Source: Candidatus Pacebacteria bacterium UBA1364
GTDB taxonomy: Bacteria; Patescibacteriota; Microgenomatia; UBA1400; PJMF01
Assembly: GCA_002306345.1 (NCBI GenBank)
Contig: DBRQ01000002.1
Span: forward strand, 69,141 to 103,409
Direction: 5' to 3'
Length of the DNA: 34,269 nt
Positions 22,740 through 31,697 of this stretch are shown one piece after another. Within the stretch, counting starts at the first letter, position 1, and every line of letters begins with the position of its first letter. The translations under genes were made by a program, and so were the position numbers. Under the pieces are notes generated by a model that ran no database searches, was not told where the DNA came from, and saw nothing but the letters and a program-made list of their open reading frames with translations.

Positions 22740-23450
22740 ATGCGCAAGACGTTTCAAATTGCCATTGACGGTCCTGTGGCCGCCGGTAAGGGGACTGTCT
22801 CTCGTCTTTTAGCACAAAGACTAGGTTTTTTGTATGTTGATACTGGAGCGATGTATAGGGCTACTGCCCTTTTAGCTTTGCGTCACGAAATAGATTTAAA
22901 TGATGAAGACAAGGTCGTTGCTTTACTGGAAAAAAGCAAATTAGAAATGAGAAATCCGCTCCCCCCTAAAGAACTTGATGGCAGATTAACCACTGTCATT
23001 TTAGATGGTGAGGACGTTTCCTGGGCCATTCGTACGCAAAAATGTGGGATTGGTGCTTCTAAAGTAGCTGTTTTGAGCAAATTAAGAAAAACTTTGGTCA
23101 AAAAGCAACAAGAAATTGCTTCAACACAAGACGTTGTAATGGAAGGTAGAGATATTACTTTTCGGGTTTTACCAGATGCCGATCTCAAAATTTTTCTGAC
23201 GGCTAATCTTCAAGCCAGAGCAGCCAGAAGGCATACTCAATATTTAACAAAAGGCATGAATATTACTATTGAAGCAGTCACTTCTGAGATCAAGGAAAGA
23301 GATACAAGGGATATGCAGCGAAAAATTGATCCGCTACGGATTGTGCCAGATGCTTGGGTTTTGGATACCAGTGAACTAAAAATTGAAGAAGTAGTGGATT
23401 TAATCGCCGATAAAGTGCAAAAAATTAGAAATCGAAATACAAATGAGTAA
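22740..23450 (+). CDS. cmk: Cytidylate kinase
   Basis: 236 residues. P-loop GPVAAGKGT (11-19; the common form is GPSGAGKGT), DTGAMYRA (the CMP-binding region), the NMP-binding insert with IRTQKCGIGASKVA, and VVMEGRDITFRVLPDADLKI with the Arg-Asp pair of the family. It phosphorylates CMP and dCMP with ATP. It starts 9 nt after the small membrane protein and overlaps the next gene by 8 nt, so the three are likely one transcript. A second CMP-kinase-like gene of another type lies at 30481. Confidence 0.95.
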   Translation: MRKTFQIAIDGPVAAGKGTVSRLLAQRLGFLYVDTGAMYRATALLALRHEIDLNDEDKVVALLEKSKLEMRNPLPPKELDGRLTTVILDGEDVSWAIRTQKCGIGASKVAVLSKLRKTLVKKQQEIASTQDVVMEGRDITFRVLPDADLKIFLTANLQARAARRHTQYLTKGMNITIEAVTSEIKERDTRDMQRKIDPLRIVPDAWVLDTSELKIEEVVDLIADKVQKIRNRNTNE

Positions 23451-23652
23451 AAATTATCAACAAACCCCCACTCTTATTAAAAAAGTTAGCAAAGATACCA
23501 AACGCATCGAAAAAGAATATTTAGCTAAGCAAGCTAAAAAACGACAAAAAAAAACTGAAAAAGAAGAACTCAGTCAAAAGTGGGTGGCACCAGTTTTATT
23601 GATGCTTACTCTTTTATTAGGTTTTTTAGTTTCCAACATTTTCAAGAAATAG
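23443..23652 (+). CDS. Small tail-anchored basic protein
   Basis: 69 residues: a Lys/Glu-rich N-terminal helix (about 10-45) and a C-terminal TM helix (about 48-66, APVLLMLTLLLGFLVSNIF) with two Lys at the end. The start ATG overlaps the end of cmk by 8 nt. No family recognised; a small envelope or translocase-type accessory protein is possible. It converges on the PBP gene with 56 nt between the stops and no obvious terminator. Confidence 0.65.
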   Translation: MSKNYQQTPTLIKKVSKDTKRIEKEYLAKQAKKRQKKTEKEELSQKWVAPVLLMLTLLLGFLVSNIFKK

Positions 23653-23708
23653 CAATCATTTTACAAAAGTTAATTTTATAAAATTTATCTATTGTTCCAT
23701 TTAAATGA

Positions 23709-26129
23709 TTACAAATTAATAAACGATTCATTTGCACAGGCTGTTTGCGGTTCTGTTCCTTTGATAAAGATTTCTTCACTGAGTTTAGGACAGGCACTAC
23801 AAGGCAAAGTGCCCGTTGCAGCACAAATTTTAACTTTTATCATATTATCTGGAATGGCAAAACGATGAGGATTTTGATCATCCAAAAGTAAGAGCATAAT
23901 TTTGTTCCAGATGGGTGAAGCACCAGTGATACCCGAGGCAACATAGCTCATTGAAGTGTTGTCATTATTCCCAACCCAAGTAGCCACTAAGCGATCGCTA
24001 GTGTAACCAATTGTCCAATTGTCCTTCATACTATTAGTAGTCCCAGTTTTTACTGCCACTTGCTGTGAAGGAATGTTAAGCACAGAAAATGCTCCAAAAG
24101 CCGGAGAACGTGCTTGATTATCAGATAAAATATCGGTGACAAGATAAGCTGCTGTGGGACTTAACTCTAAGTCGTCATAACAATTACCTGCATCCAAGGC
24201 GCAACTGTTGCGATAAAGAATTTCACCTTTATAATTGCGAATTTCTAAAAATGGATTAACAGCCACTGGATAACCTAGGTTGGCAAAAGTACTGTAAAGT
24301 TGTGCCATGTCGGTCATTAACACTTCTCCTGCACCCAAAGTTAAAGACAAACCAAAACGACTTCTATCTTGCCAAGTACTAATCCCTAAAGCCCCACCTT
24401 TGTTAACTAAAGTATTGACTCCAATATCAGCTAAAAGCTTTACTGCTGGCACATTATAAGAAGACGCCAAGGCTTGGCGAAGAGTCACTCGACCATGAAA
24501 ACGACCATCATAGTTTTTGGGAGCATAAGGTTTACTACCTGGAATTTGGTAAACTACTGGTGAATCATCAATAATAGAAGCCGCTGTTTTACCCTGCTCA
24601 AAAGCGATAGCATAGGTTAAGGGTTTAATGGAAGAACCCGGTTGACGTGGTCTAACAGTAACGTTGACTTGGCCGTCGTGTTCGAAATCATAATAATTTG
24701 CTCCACCTACCATAGCTAAAATTTCTCCAGTTTTGGGATTAGTGACCAAAGCCGCTCCGTTGCTAATTTGAAAAACTCCAAGCTTAGCAACTTCGTCGCT
24801 GACAATTTGTTGCGCCTGATTTTGCAGTGATAAATCCAATGTTGTTCTAACTTCTAAACCTCCCTTAGAAAGCACGTCTTCACCATATTTTTCGGCTAAT
24901 AATTTGCGCACATACATTACAAAATGAGGTGCTTGCATGTCAATACGATCTTGATTAAAAACTAATTTTTCTTGTTTAGCTTGATCAGCTTGCAATTGAC
25001 TAATGTAACCATCCTCCACCATGCGCCGCAATACCTCGGCTTGTCTAGCATAGGCCAATTCCGGATTAGAACCAAAGGGAGTGTAAGTAGATGGAGCCTG
25101 CGGTAAACCAGCCAATAAGGCCGACTCGGCTAAATCTAAGTCTTTGGCTGACTTATTAAAATAGCGCCAAGAGGCTTCTTCTATACCATAAGTCGATCCT
25201 CCATAAGCCACCGTATTAAGATACATTTCCAGAATTTGCTCTTTAGTATAGATACGTTCAACAAGTAAAGATAACAATAACTCACGAATTTTTCTGCGGT
25301 AAGTTTTTTCATTGCTTAGTAAACGATTTTTAGTCAATTGCTGAGTGATTGTTGAACCACCCTGCATTGATTCTCCTTGAATATTTTTTACAAATGCCCT
25401 AAAAATACCTTTAATAGAAAAACCAAAATGCTGATAAAATTCCCGATCTTCTATAGCAATGGTAGCGTCTTTGAGGTATTGAGAAATCATTGGCAAAGAG
25501 ACTAAGGTACGATTTTCATCCTCATAAATGCGGTAAAGTAGGTTACCGTTTCTGTCCAAAATTCTGGTAGTAACGTTTTGCGCTTTATTTGACAAATCAG
25601 TTGGAGAAGGCAAATCTTTAATAACTAAGTCATAAGTAAAATAAGCAAAACCTAAAAACAAAATCGTTAAAAGAATTGAAGAGAAATAGGTTAAATGCCA
25701 TGATTTTTTCTTTGGCCGACCAACCTTTTTATTCAAGTGAAGAAACTTGAGTAAGCGTCGCTTAGATGCACGAAGTTTTTTTAAAAAACGCTTCTTAGTT
25801 TTTAAAATTACAGAATAAGTATTTATAAAAAAACGCTGCCATTTAATATAAAACGGTAATTTCTTACGACCACGACCCTTTTTAATTTTAAGTAGCTTTA
25901 AAAATAAAATATATTGATAATTCAATTTTTTTATTGATTTATCTATTTTTTTATTTAATCTTTGGAAATATTTAGTAACCGCCCTTTTTAATTTAATGCT
26001 TATCGATAATTTGGGACGACCGCGTTTGATTTTTTTTAATGATTGGCTGCTTGTAGAAACATTCTTGCTATTTTTTTTGGAATTTTTTTTATTTTTTGGA
26101 GTATTTTGTAATTTTTTTCTAGCAGCCAT
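23709..26129 (-). CDS. Class A penicillin-binding protein with AT-hook-like cytoplasmic tail
   Basis: 806 residues. A very basic tail of about 145 residues precedes the TM helix (about 147-168). It contains RGRPK (36-40), KGRGRKK (84-90) and VGRPKKK (136-142), all similar to the RGRP core of AT-hooks that bind the minor groove of AT-rich DNA. The GT51 transglycosylase domain has AIEDREFYQH (E227) and QGGSTITQQLTKN (256-268); the transpeptidase has S499-x2-K502 (GSSIK), S557-Y-N559 and K694-T-G. It polymerises and cross-links peptidoglycan. Most class A PBPs have a tail of a few dozen residues, so this one is unusual. A TGTTAGAAT box lies 10 nt before the start. Confidence 0.93.
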   Translation of the reverse strand: MAARKKLQNTPKNKKNSKKNSKNVSTSSQSLKKIKRGRPKLSISIKLKRAVTKYFQRLNKKIDKSIKKLNYQYILFLKLLKIKKGRGRKKLPFYIKWQRFFINTYSVILKTKKRFLKKLRASKRRLLKFLHLNKKVGRPKKKSWHLTYFSSILLTILFLGFAYFTYDLVIKDLPSPTDLSNKAQNVTTRILDRNGNLLYRIYEDENRTLVSLPMISQYLKDATIAIEDREFYQHFGFSIKGIFRAFVKNIQGESMQGGSTITQQLTKNRLLSNEKTYRRKIRELLLSLLVERIYTKEQILEMYLNTVAYGGSTYGIEEASWRYFNKSAKDLDLAESALLAGLPQAPSTYTPFGSNPELAYARQAEVLRRMVEDGYISQLQADQAKQEKLVFNQDRIDMQAPHFVMYVRKLLAEKYGEDVLSKGGLEVRTTLDLSLQNQAQQIVSDEVAKLGVFQISNGAALVTNPKTGEILAMVGGANYYDFEHDGQVNVTVRPRQPGSSIKPLTYAIAFEQGKTAASIIDDSPVVYQIPGSKPYAPKNYDGRFHGRVTLRQALASSYNVPAVKLLADIGVNTLVNKGGALGISTWQDRSRFGLSLTLGAGEVLMTDMAQLYSTFANLGYPVAVNPFLEIRNYKGEILYRNSCALDAGNCYDDLELSPTAAYLVTDILSDNQARSPAFGAFSVLNIPSQQVAVKTGTTNSMKDNWTIGYTSDRLVATWVGNNDNTSMSYVASGITGASPIWNKIMLLLLDDQNPHRFAIPDNMIKVKICAATGTLPCSACPKLSEEIFIKGTEPQTACANESFINL

Positions 26130-26211
26130 CTTGGCGCTTATTCTAACATGAAAAAATTATTTCTGTATTTTAAAATTAATTAAATTTATTTTGTAAAATA
26201 AACAATTTTTG

Positions 26212-26226
26212 TTTCACTTAGTGAAA
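26212..26226. repeat. Near-perfect 15-bp palindrome upstream of the PBP gene
   Basis: TTTCACT-T-AGTGAAA lies in the 153-nt gap between nrdJ and the PBP gene, about 85 nt before the PBP start. The spacer is one base, so it is a better operator than hairpin candidate. The rest of the gap is AT-rich with no gene. Confidence 0.45.
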
Positions 26227-26282
26227 TCACTGTTTAATACATAAGATAAATTACATTAATTCAACATGAAAATTTTATTGGC

Positions 26283-28475
26283 TTAAATTGGACAGGCTCC
26301 ACTATCGCATTTTAGATGCTCTAAGTTAATGTCTTCTGTCATTCCCACCCCATCATCACTAATTTCATTAATAACTTGCATAAATTGACCAATAGTTACC
26401 GCCTCCTCTGGTTGATATTCATAAGCTGTCACATCAATTTTAGGCATGACACTACAAGTTTTAATCAATGGTTGGTATTTGCGAATCATATTAGAAAACT
26501 TGCGATAAGAAACCTTTTCCGGATCGTATTTGAGAGTGTAAGACACCTGATTGCCACGATCTTCTGCTAACGGTTTACCTGTTTCATCGACCCCCACAAT
26601 CCAATATTTTTCCAATAACATTAACCATTTATATTGTTCTTCAGGAGTAGCTTCACTGGCCGTTACCAGTTTGCTATTCATTCCCAAACGACAAATTTCC
26701 GGTTGAGTAGGAAAACCTACTGCCGTTGTACCTTGATAACTTTTTAATTCTTTAATTGGATAACCCATTTTTTGGTATTTTTTAACCAACGGATCGTCCT
26801 CTCGAAATTGTACCCAACGAATATATTCACGCATCGCTGGTAAATGTGCCCCTTCTGAAAGACTAAACAGCTTAGAGGTGGTACCCGCTGGTTTGATGGT
26901 GGTGTTAGTGTGCGGCACAACTACCCCAAGCTTTTTAGCATAGTTAATAGATTCATCTTCCACTGCTCGTTTAAACCGAGCAATCGTCATCCAAAAGTCC
27001 TTAGATTTTTCTTCGTCAATTAAATCGCGAAAAGCCAAACCAAAAGCATTCCAAGCATATTCATGAATACCAGTCATACCCACACCAATACGATTGGTTC
27101 TTTTGACTTCTCGAGAATATAAACTATCCATGTAAGTATTGACTCGGATTAAAGCCCGCGTGGCTACGCGAAAAGCCTCTTCAGCACTGTCAACGTCAGG
27201 AGCGTAATAAGGCACCACATCAGCAATCACGCAATAACCTCCCAGCATATTTAAAGTAATTTCTCCACAAGGATTGGGGATTTGAGTATAATATTTAGCA
27301 CTAGCATGCCGCGCTACTTCAGCTAACATTTTAACGGTCTTTTTCATCGGGGCAAATTTTTTGCTGTGTGCATAATTACCGTCTAAATAGCCGTCAAAAC
27401 CACTATCATTTTGCACTAATTTGTGTTGATTCACAAAACCTGGTTCGCCAGTTTTATCAAAATAAGAGGCACGCATGATCGCATCCAAGACTTTAATGGA
27501 ATGTTGGCTACGTTGCTTCCAAAATTTTTCATCCACCGCCACACTGTTGTTGGCTGACCATAAAAAACCACCTTTTTTGATGCTAATAAATTCAAAAATA
27601 TCTGGATCAGTCCAGGTTTTTACTGCAATGCGGGCGGCGCGGCGCGCGCCGCCCACCAGTACGCACTCTGATAAATAATGATCGGCATAAAGCGCTTGTT
27701 TCCAGGGTTTCATACCTGAACCTTTAATGGTAGCTAATTTTTGAATAGCTTTAATCAAAGGACGTGGTCCAGAAGCTGGACGACCTTGCATTCCACCAAT
27801 GGGTGAGCCCTTGGCACGCACTTTAGAAAAATCTAAAATTAAAGTATCATCCTTATACTTACGTTCGTAGGCCATTTCTTCAATTTTTTCAACTGCCTGT
27901 GCCCATCCTTCTCTAGTGTCAGGAATTTCAAACCAGTGAGCGTTTTCGTACTTATGACGAGCTTCTTTGACACTTTCATCATCTCCCCAAACAAAATCTG
28001 CGTGCGTGTCACTTAGTACACAACGTATAATCGGCATATAGTCCCAATCCACTACCATAAGAGCATCGTCATAGGCTCGTCCCACTCCGGAACCATTTAG
28101 AAGTAAATAAAAAAGTAAAAATGAGGACGAAGCAGTACTACAATTAGTAAACACTTCCATATTGCGAGTAGGCTGATTTTCATCGCCGTGCTGTAAATGA
28201 CGACCACTCAATAACAGAGATGCATTGGCTATGTGTTTACGCAATAAATCATATTCTTCCTGTCGTTCTTTAGCAAACTTTTTTGGTAACAAAGAAGCGT
28301 TTCCCAAAGCGACGCGATCTGCCACGTCAGACCAAGTTTCTAATTCGCCGTTGGCTTTAGTACGCAAGATGGTACGTTTAGCCACTGCTTCTCCCAAACC
28401 TTTAGCCAATTTGCGATCGATAAATTTCATCTTTATTTTGGGAAGGTGGCTGCTGGCAACTTTTTGCGCTGTCAT
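26283..28475 (-). CDS. nrdJ: Adenosylcobalamin-dependent ribonucleoside-triphosphate reductase (class II)
   Basis: 730 residues, close to the monomeric Lactobacillus leichmannii enzyme (739). The active-site residues line up with a constant offset: thiyl-radical C403, with N401 and E405 in NPCGE, and redox pair C112 (FTNCST) and C414. The C-terminal shuttle pair C723 and C728 (CDSGACPI) has the same five-residue spacing as in that enzyme. It makes dNTPs from NTPs using coenzyme B12 and needs no oxygen or iron centre. nrdR lies just upstream on the same strand. B12 must be taken up, because no cobalamin genes are visible here. Confidence 0.92.
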   Translation of the reverse strand: MTAQKVASSHLPKIKMKFIDRKLAKGLGEAVAKRTILRTKANGELETWSDVADRVALGNASLLPKKFAKERQEEYDLLRKHIANASLLLSGRHLQHGDENQPTRNMEVFTNCSTASSSFLLFYLLLNGSGVGRAYDDALMVVDWDYMPIIRCVLSDTHADFVWGDDESVKEARHKYENAHWFEIPDTREGWAQAVEKIEEMAYERKYKDDTLILDFSKVRAKGSPIGGMQGRPASGPRPLIKAIQKLATIKGSGMKPWKQALYADHYLSECVLVGGARRAARIAVKTWTDPDIFEFISIKKGGFLWSANNSVAVDEKFWKQRSQHSIKVLDAIMRASYFDKTGEPGFVNQHKLVQNDSGFDGYLDGNYAHSKKFAPMKKTVKMLAEVARHASAKYYTQIPNPCGEITLNMLGGYCVIADVVPYYAPDVDSAEEAFRVATRALIRVNTYMDSLYSREVKRTNRIGVGMTGIHEYAWNAFGLAFRDLIDEEKSKDFWMTIARFKRAVEDESINYAKKLGVVVPHTNTTIKPAGTTSKLFSLSEGAHLPAMREYIRWVQFREDDPLVKKYQKMGYPIKELKSYQGTTAVGFPTQPEICRLGMNSKLVTASEATPEEQYKWLMLLEKYWIVGVDETGKPLAEDRGNQVSYTLKYDPEKVSYRKFSNMIRKYQPLIKTCSVMPKIDVTAYEYQPEEAVTIGQFMQVINEISDDGVGMTEDINLEHLKCDSGACPI

Positions 28476-28501
28476 ATATTTTTCTTTCTAGCTATCAACG
28501 T

Positions 28502-28660
28502 ATTTCTACTCTTTAACATGAGGCCATTAAAAACGCTGAATGAAAACATAAATAAGTATCGATGTTTCTAAACAGTGACTTTACTAGGCAAGAAGAAAAT
28601 TATCAACTTAAATTAGCCAACAATTTCCTTCAAGCAAGTCTCATGTTAAAGAGTAGAAAT
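28502..28660. repeat. Perfect 21-bp inverted repeat flanking 117 nt between nrdR and nrdJ
   Basis: The left arm, beginning ATTTCTACTCTTTAACATGA (28502-28522), is the exact reverse complement of 28640-28660. The right arm ends on the first base of the nrdR stop codon; the left arm ends 26 nt from the nrdJ start. The enclosed 117 nt hold no gene and are AT-rich. It could be a small mobile repeat (MITE-like), a long RNA hairpin in the nrdR-nrdJ transcript, or an attenuator. Confidence 0.8.
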
Positions 28661-29109
28661 TAGTCCTTCAATTTTTTAATTTCTGCTTCAAAGTCTGCTA
28701 ATTCGCCGAAATCTCGGTAAACACTGGCAAAAAGAAGATAAGAAAGTGGGTCGAGTTTTTTCAAACGATTTAATACCAAATTACCAATTTCCCAACTTTT
28801 CACTTCAATCACTTCCCTTTGACGCAATTTTGCCTCTACATCCTCAATCAGTAATTCAATTTGCAACATACTGACTGGTCGTTTCCAAGTAGCTTTGACC
28901 AGACCTCGTTTAATTTTCTCTCGATCAAAAATCTCCTGACTGCCATCTTTCTTAATTACTTTCAAATCGACGCCCTCAACTCTTTCGTAAGTCGTAAAGC
29001 GTTTCTTGCAACCTTCGCACACTCGCCTTCGTCTCACACTATCCCCATTCTCCGTCTCTCGTGAATCAATAACTGCCGTTTCGCTGCCTTTACAAAATGG
29101 ACACTGCAT
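28660..29109 (-). CDS. nrdR: Transcriptional repressor NrdR
   Basis: 149 residues. The zinc ribbon has C3, C6, C31 and C34 (MQCPFC, RRRVCEGC), followed by the signature KKRFTTYERVEGVDLKVIKK and an ATP-cone domain (about 49-139). NrdR senses dATP and ATP and represses ribonucleotide reductase genes. It precedes nrdJ, its expected target, on the same strand. Two palindrome-like sites lie upstream (29121-29164), so autoregulation is possible. Confidence 0.97.
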   Translation of the reverse strand: MQCPFCKGSETAVIDSRETENGDSVRRRRVCEGCKKRFTTYERVEGVDLKVIKKDGSQEIFDREKIKRGLVKATWKRPVSMLQIELLIEDVEAKLRQREVIEVKSWEIGNLVLNRLKKLDPLSYLLFASVYRDFGELADFEAEIKKLKD

Positions 29110-29120
29110 AGCACATAATC

Positions 29121-29164
29121 CTATCTATAGTGTTTCACCATCTATTTAATCACAAAATCTTGTG
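29121..29164. promoter_or_regulatory. Possible NrdR-box pair upstream of nrdR
   Basis: CACAAAATCTTGTG (29151-29164, arms CACAA/TTGTG) and CTATCTATAGTGTT (29121-29134) lie about 30 bp apart centre to centre, which fits tandem NrdR boxes separated by about three helical turns. The second is a poor match; only the first is clearly palindromic. Confidence 0.35.
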
Positions 29165-29248
29165 GTTATCTAAAGTGAGGACTAAAAGAATCTCATGTTT
29201 GAGGGGCACTTGTCAACTATAACAATAGATATCAATCAACTGCCAAAT

Positions 29249-29812
29249 TCATTGGACTAGTTTTCGCAACTTTTCTGCTAAAGAAGAACTCTGCAAACAT
29301 AACGATTCTAGAACTACTTTTTCTTCATTATTAAATTGATCTCTCTGCTCCACAATAAAATCCATTTGCTCATCAAAATTCTCCAAAATCAGAAAAGCCA
29401 GGGTTTGATTTTCGAGGTTGCTGCGATTACTTTGTTTTTCAAAGAAAAAAATATTTTCTTCCATAGCTTGATTGAGATATTTAAGGGCTTTACTCAAGGT
29501 AGTAAAAGCTAAAGTCTTGTTCCCTTTTTCCAGTAGTTTGCGACTGTAAAAAAATCGCCGTTGACTATAGGAGACAAGTAAATAAGTTCTCTTTTCTGAA
29601 TCTGCTAATTCCAAACGCACCCGGTCAAAAACCATTAATAATGGATATAAGGAATGATCAGGTAAAATTTCTTTGGTCACGTAAAATTTACTGGCAAGCA
29701 AATTAGTTTTACCGATTAATTCACTGCTGTTGGCGGATTGTAATGAAATAAATAAAACCAAGACAGCGAAACCAATAGCTAGTAATGAAAATAAGTAATT
29801 CGCTTTTTTCAT
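29249..29812 (-). CDS. DUF5667-type anchored protein
   Basis: 187 residues. An N-terminal signal anchor (about 7-26) is followed by a helical extracytoplasmic domain. The lines KEILPDHSLYPLLMVFDRVR and ADSEKRTYLLVSYSQRR match the DUF5667 pattern (LP-x-H-x-LYPL-x-M-x-DR-x-[KR]), which is common in Patescibacteria. Function unknown; such proteins are often predicted to be surface proteins. It lies 7 nt after the CPBP-like gene and is probably co-transcribed with it. Confidence 0.75.
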   Translation of the reverse strand: MKKANYLFSLLAIGFAVLVLFISLQSANSSELIGKTNLLASKFYVTKEILPDHSLYPLLMVFDRVRLELADSEKRTYLLVSYSQRRFFYSRKLLEKGNKTLAFTTLSKALKYLNQAMEENIFFFEKQSNRSNLENQTLAFLILENFDEQMDFIVEQRDQFNNEEKVVLESLCLQSSSLAEKLRKLVQ

Positions 29813-29819
29813 AAAGAAA

Positions 29820-30500
29820 TCAAAAATGAAGCAAAAGCACCATGCCCCAAATTGCCTGAACTAAAACAAGCACGTAAGCATTACGCCTTTTGTAAAAAAG
29901 TAATGCTTGACCACAAGCAAAGGCAAAAATTAACAAAATTTGCAGAAAAACTTCTGTAGAGGTAAAACGGTTAAAAATGTTCGGCAAGTGAAAAAGTAAA
30001 TAAATTATCGCCACTAGATTGATTTTTTTTAAAAGAGAAAAATGCTGAAATTTTTCATCAATGACCACCATTACAAAACTGTAAAAGAATAAAGTTTCCC
30101 AAAAACCGGTTAAAAGAGCCAAAAACATTTCTTGCCAAAACCAGTCTGTAAAATAGTAAGGCACTAAACTCACCTGACCACCACGACCTAGCGTCCCAAT
30201 TAAAACTCCTATAAAACCAAAAATACCGCCAAAAGCTAAACCCAACAACAAGCCTGATTTAATTTTTTTCAAAGAAAAAGTAGCCAAAATTTCCTTACTA
30301 CCAGAAATAGAAACATATATTAAAACTGGTAAGGCAAAAAAGACTAATTTACCAATGCTTTCGTCAAATAAAACCGAAAAATGAAAAATCCTTCTATAAA
30401 GTAACCATAAAAAAAAAGTTAAAAATAGAATCGGCAGAAAAACTTCATGTTTATTTAAGTCAATTTTCTTTTTGTTTTGGCTATTTTTTTTTGATGGCAT
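29820..30500 (-). CDS. Polytopic membrane protein, degenerate CPBP-like
   Basis: 226 residues with about six hydrophobic segments. WETLFFYSFV (134-143) sits where CPBP/CAAX intramembrane proteases have EE-x3-R, and YLLFHLPNIF (167-176) where they have F-x3-H. Here the second Glu is Thr136, the Arg is Tyr140, while Glu135 and His171 remain. It may be an inactive relative or may not belong to the family. It overlaps the upstream kinase-like gene by 20 nt, which indicates translational coupling. Confidence 0.5.
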   Translation of the reverse strand: MPSKKNSQNKKKIDLNKHEVFLPILFLTFFLWLLYRRIFHFSVLFDESIGKLVFFALPVLIYVSISGSKEILATFSLKKIKSGLLLGLAFGGIFGFIGVLIGTLGRGGQVSLVPYYFTDWFWQEMFLALLTGFWETLFFYSFVMVVIDEKFQHFSLLKKINLVAIIYLLFHLPNIFNRFTSTEVFLQILLIFAFACGQALLFYKRRNAYVLVLVQAIWGMVLLLHF

Positions 30501-31101
30501 CTAAAACTAACTGTAAAGTTTTTTCTTTACTATTAGAGAAAGTATCAATAACTAAATCGTAAAGCTCTCGGCGCCAAAAATCAATTGGTTCAGTTTCTTG
30601 TAATTTGCCTGTTTTTACTACCCATTCTTGCCATTCATTGGCGTACATGCGTCGCCACTTTAACAAATTACCTTGATAACGATTGTAAATACTGGCTTTA
30701 GCTGATGAAACATCAACATTGTCACGATTAACAATGCGGTCAATTCTGACAGCATCATCGCTGCAAGTCATTAAAACTTTTAGTGTTCCCGGCACATTTT
30801 GCGCCATAAAACCAGATAACCAAGATTCAATAATCCATTTTTCTTGATTTGCCACTTTTTCTCGTATACCGTAATCCACTTGGCGATCAAAGTCATCACT
30901 ATAAACCGTGGCACTGTGATGAGCGGCTTGACTTGAATCAAACAAACCTTTTTCAATAGCGTAAGCGCGCATAAATTCTCCACCAGAAAAACCTATCCAG
31001 CCGTCTGCTTTTAGTTTTTCTTTAAGTTCTGTTAGAAGAGTAGTGGAACCACAACCCGGCAATCCAGAAATAGTGATGTTTTTATAATTAAATTGCTGCA
31101 T
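30481..31101 (-). CDS. Cytidylate-kinase-like / AAA P-loop kinase
   Basis: 206 residues. The N-terminus NITISGLPGCGSTTLLTELK carries a P-loop variant: position 19 is Ser (GLPGCGST, 13-20) instead of Lys. Archaeal-type CMP kinases have a similar change (GSGTTT), so this is not necessarily inactivating. Later segments are GGEFMRAYAIEKGLFD, DRQVDYGIRE, WIIESWLSGFMA (like VIEGRLA in Cmk) and DRIVNRDNVDV. It is distinct from the bacterial-type cmk at 22740 and may use another nucleotide. It is encoded just upstream of the CPBP-like gene. Confidence 0.75.
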   Translation of the reverse strand: MQQFNYKNITISGLPGCGSTTLLTELKEKLKADGWIGFSGGEFMRAYAIEKGLFDSSQAAHHSATVYSDDFDRQVDYGIREKVANQEKWIIESWLSGFMAQNVPGTLKVLMTCSDDAVRIDRIVNRDNVDVSSAKASIYNRYQGNLLKWRRMYANEWQEWVVKTGKLQETEPIDFWRRELYDLVIDTFSNSKEKTLQLVLDAIKKK

Positions 31102-31129
31102 TACTATCCTTTATTAACTAACTATTTTT

Positions 31130-31639
31130 TTACGCAGTTTTAGGTACTTTATTAATCTCTGAATTAATGTCTAATTGTTTAGCTACGATTTGTATTGCCT
31201 GTTTCATCATGAAAATACGTGCCAATGCTTCGTTAAAACTAAGAAATTGTTGTGCATTGGCAAAATAGTGAAAAACGCGATTGCGACAATGTAACCAAGT
31301 GTCCCATAGTTGGCGGGCTGTTTCGTTGCCAAATTTTTTAGCGACATTGTCATACAGCCAATCTTCGTCTCTTTGTTCAGGACGAATGTCTGGATTTAAT
31401 GCTCGACCAATGCGAAAATGCCGACCCTCATAAGTGTCTTTGTTAATCAGCTGTAAATCAAAAAAAACCTTTTTTAAAAAACCCTCGTAAGCTTTGGCCA
31501 TAGGAAAAACCATGAATGAATAATCTTTCAGGTTAGATAGTTCATCTCTCTTATTTGCAAGAGACAAACTAACCAGCACCAATTCTTGTTGATAAACATC
31601 TAAATACTTCAACCATTCAACATTTTCTTGAGTTTCCAT
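31130..31639 (-). CDS. HEPN-type protein, RNase LS (RnlA)-like domain
   Basis: 169 residues from the ATG at 31639; an ATG 33 nt upstream lies before the -10 box and is less likely. All helical. SFMVFPMAKAYEGFLKKVFF and GRHFRIGRALNPDIRPEQRD look like the RnlA/RNase LS domain, and LWDTWLHCRNRVFHYF carries R119-x4-H124, the catalytic motif of HEPN ribonucleases. In toxin-antitoxin systems such a protein cuts mRNA; here no antitoxin gene is next to it, so a housekeeping RNA role or a solitary toxin are both open. It diverges from the second PBP gene. Confidence 0.65.
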   Translation of the reverse strand: METQENVEWLKYLDVYQQELVLVSLSLANKRDELSNLKDYSFMVFPMAKAYEGFLKKVFFDLQLINKDTYEGRHFRIGRALNPDIRPEQRDEDWLYDNVAKKFGNETARQLWDTWLHCRNRVFHYFANAQQFLSFNEALARIFMMKQAIQIVAKQLDINSEINKVPKTA

Positions 31640-31646
31640 GTCAGTA

Positions 31647-31652
31647 ATTATA
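31647..31652 (-). promoter_or_regulatory. -10 box of the HEPN-type gene
   Basis: TATAAT on the minus strand with 7 nt to the ATG at 31639. The mRNA would begin at the start codon (leaderless); no Shine-Dalgarno is present. Confidence 0.5.
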
Positions 31653-31697
31653 ATCGGATTGACAAGAAACAAAAATACCCTGATTTTAAGATTGAGG

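Noticed and set aside
28523..28639. Cobalamin riboswitch ahead of the B12-dependent reductase
   Set aside because: Only a weak GTCACTG resemblance to the B12 box; the other conserved boxes and the kissing-loop layout are absent.
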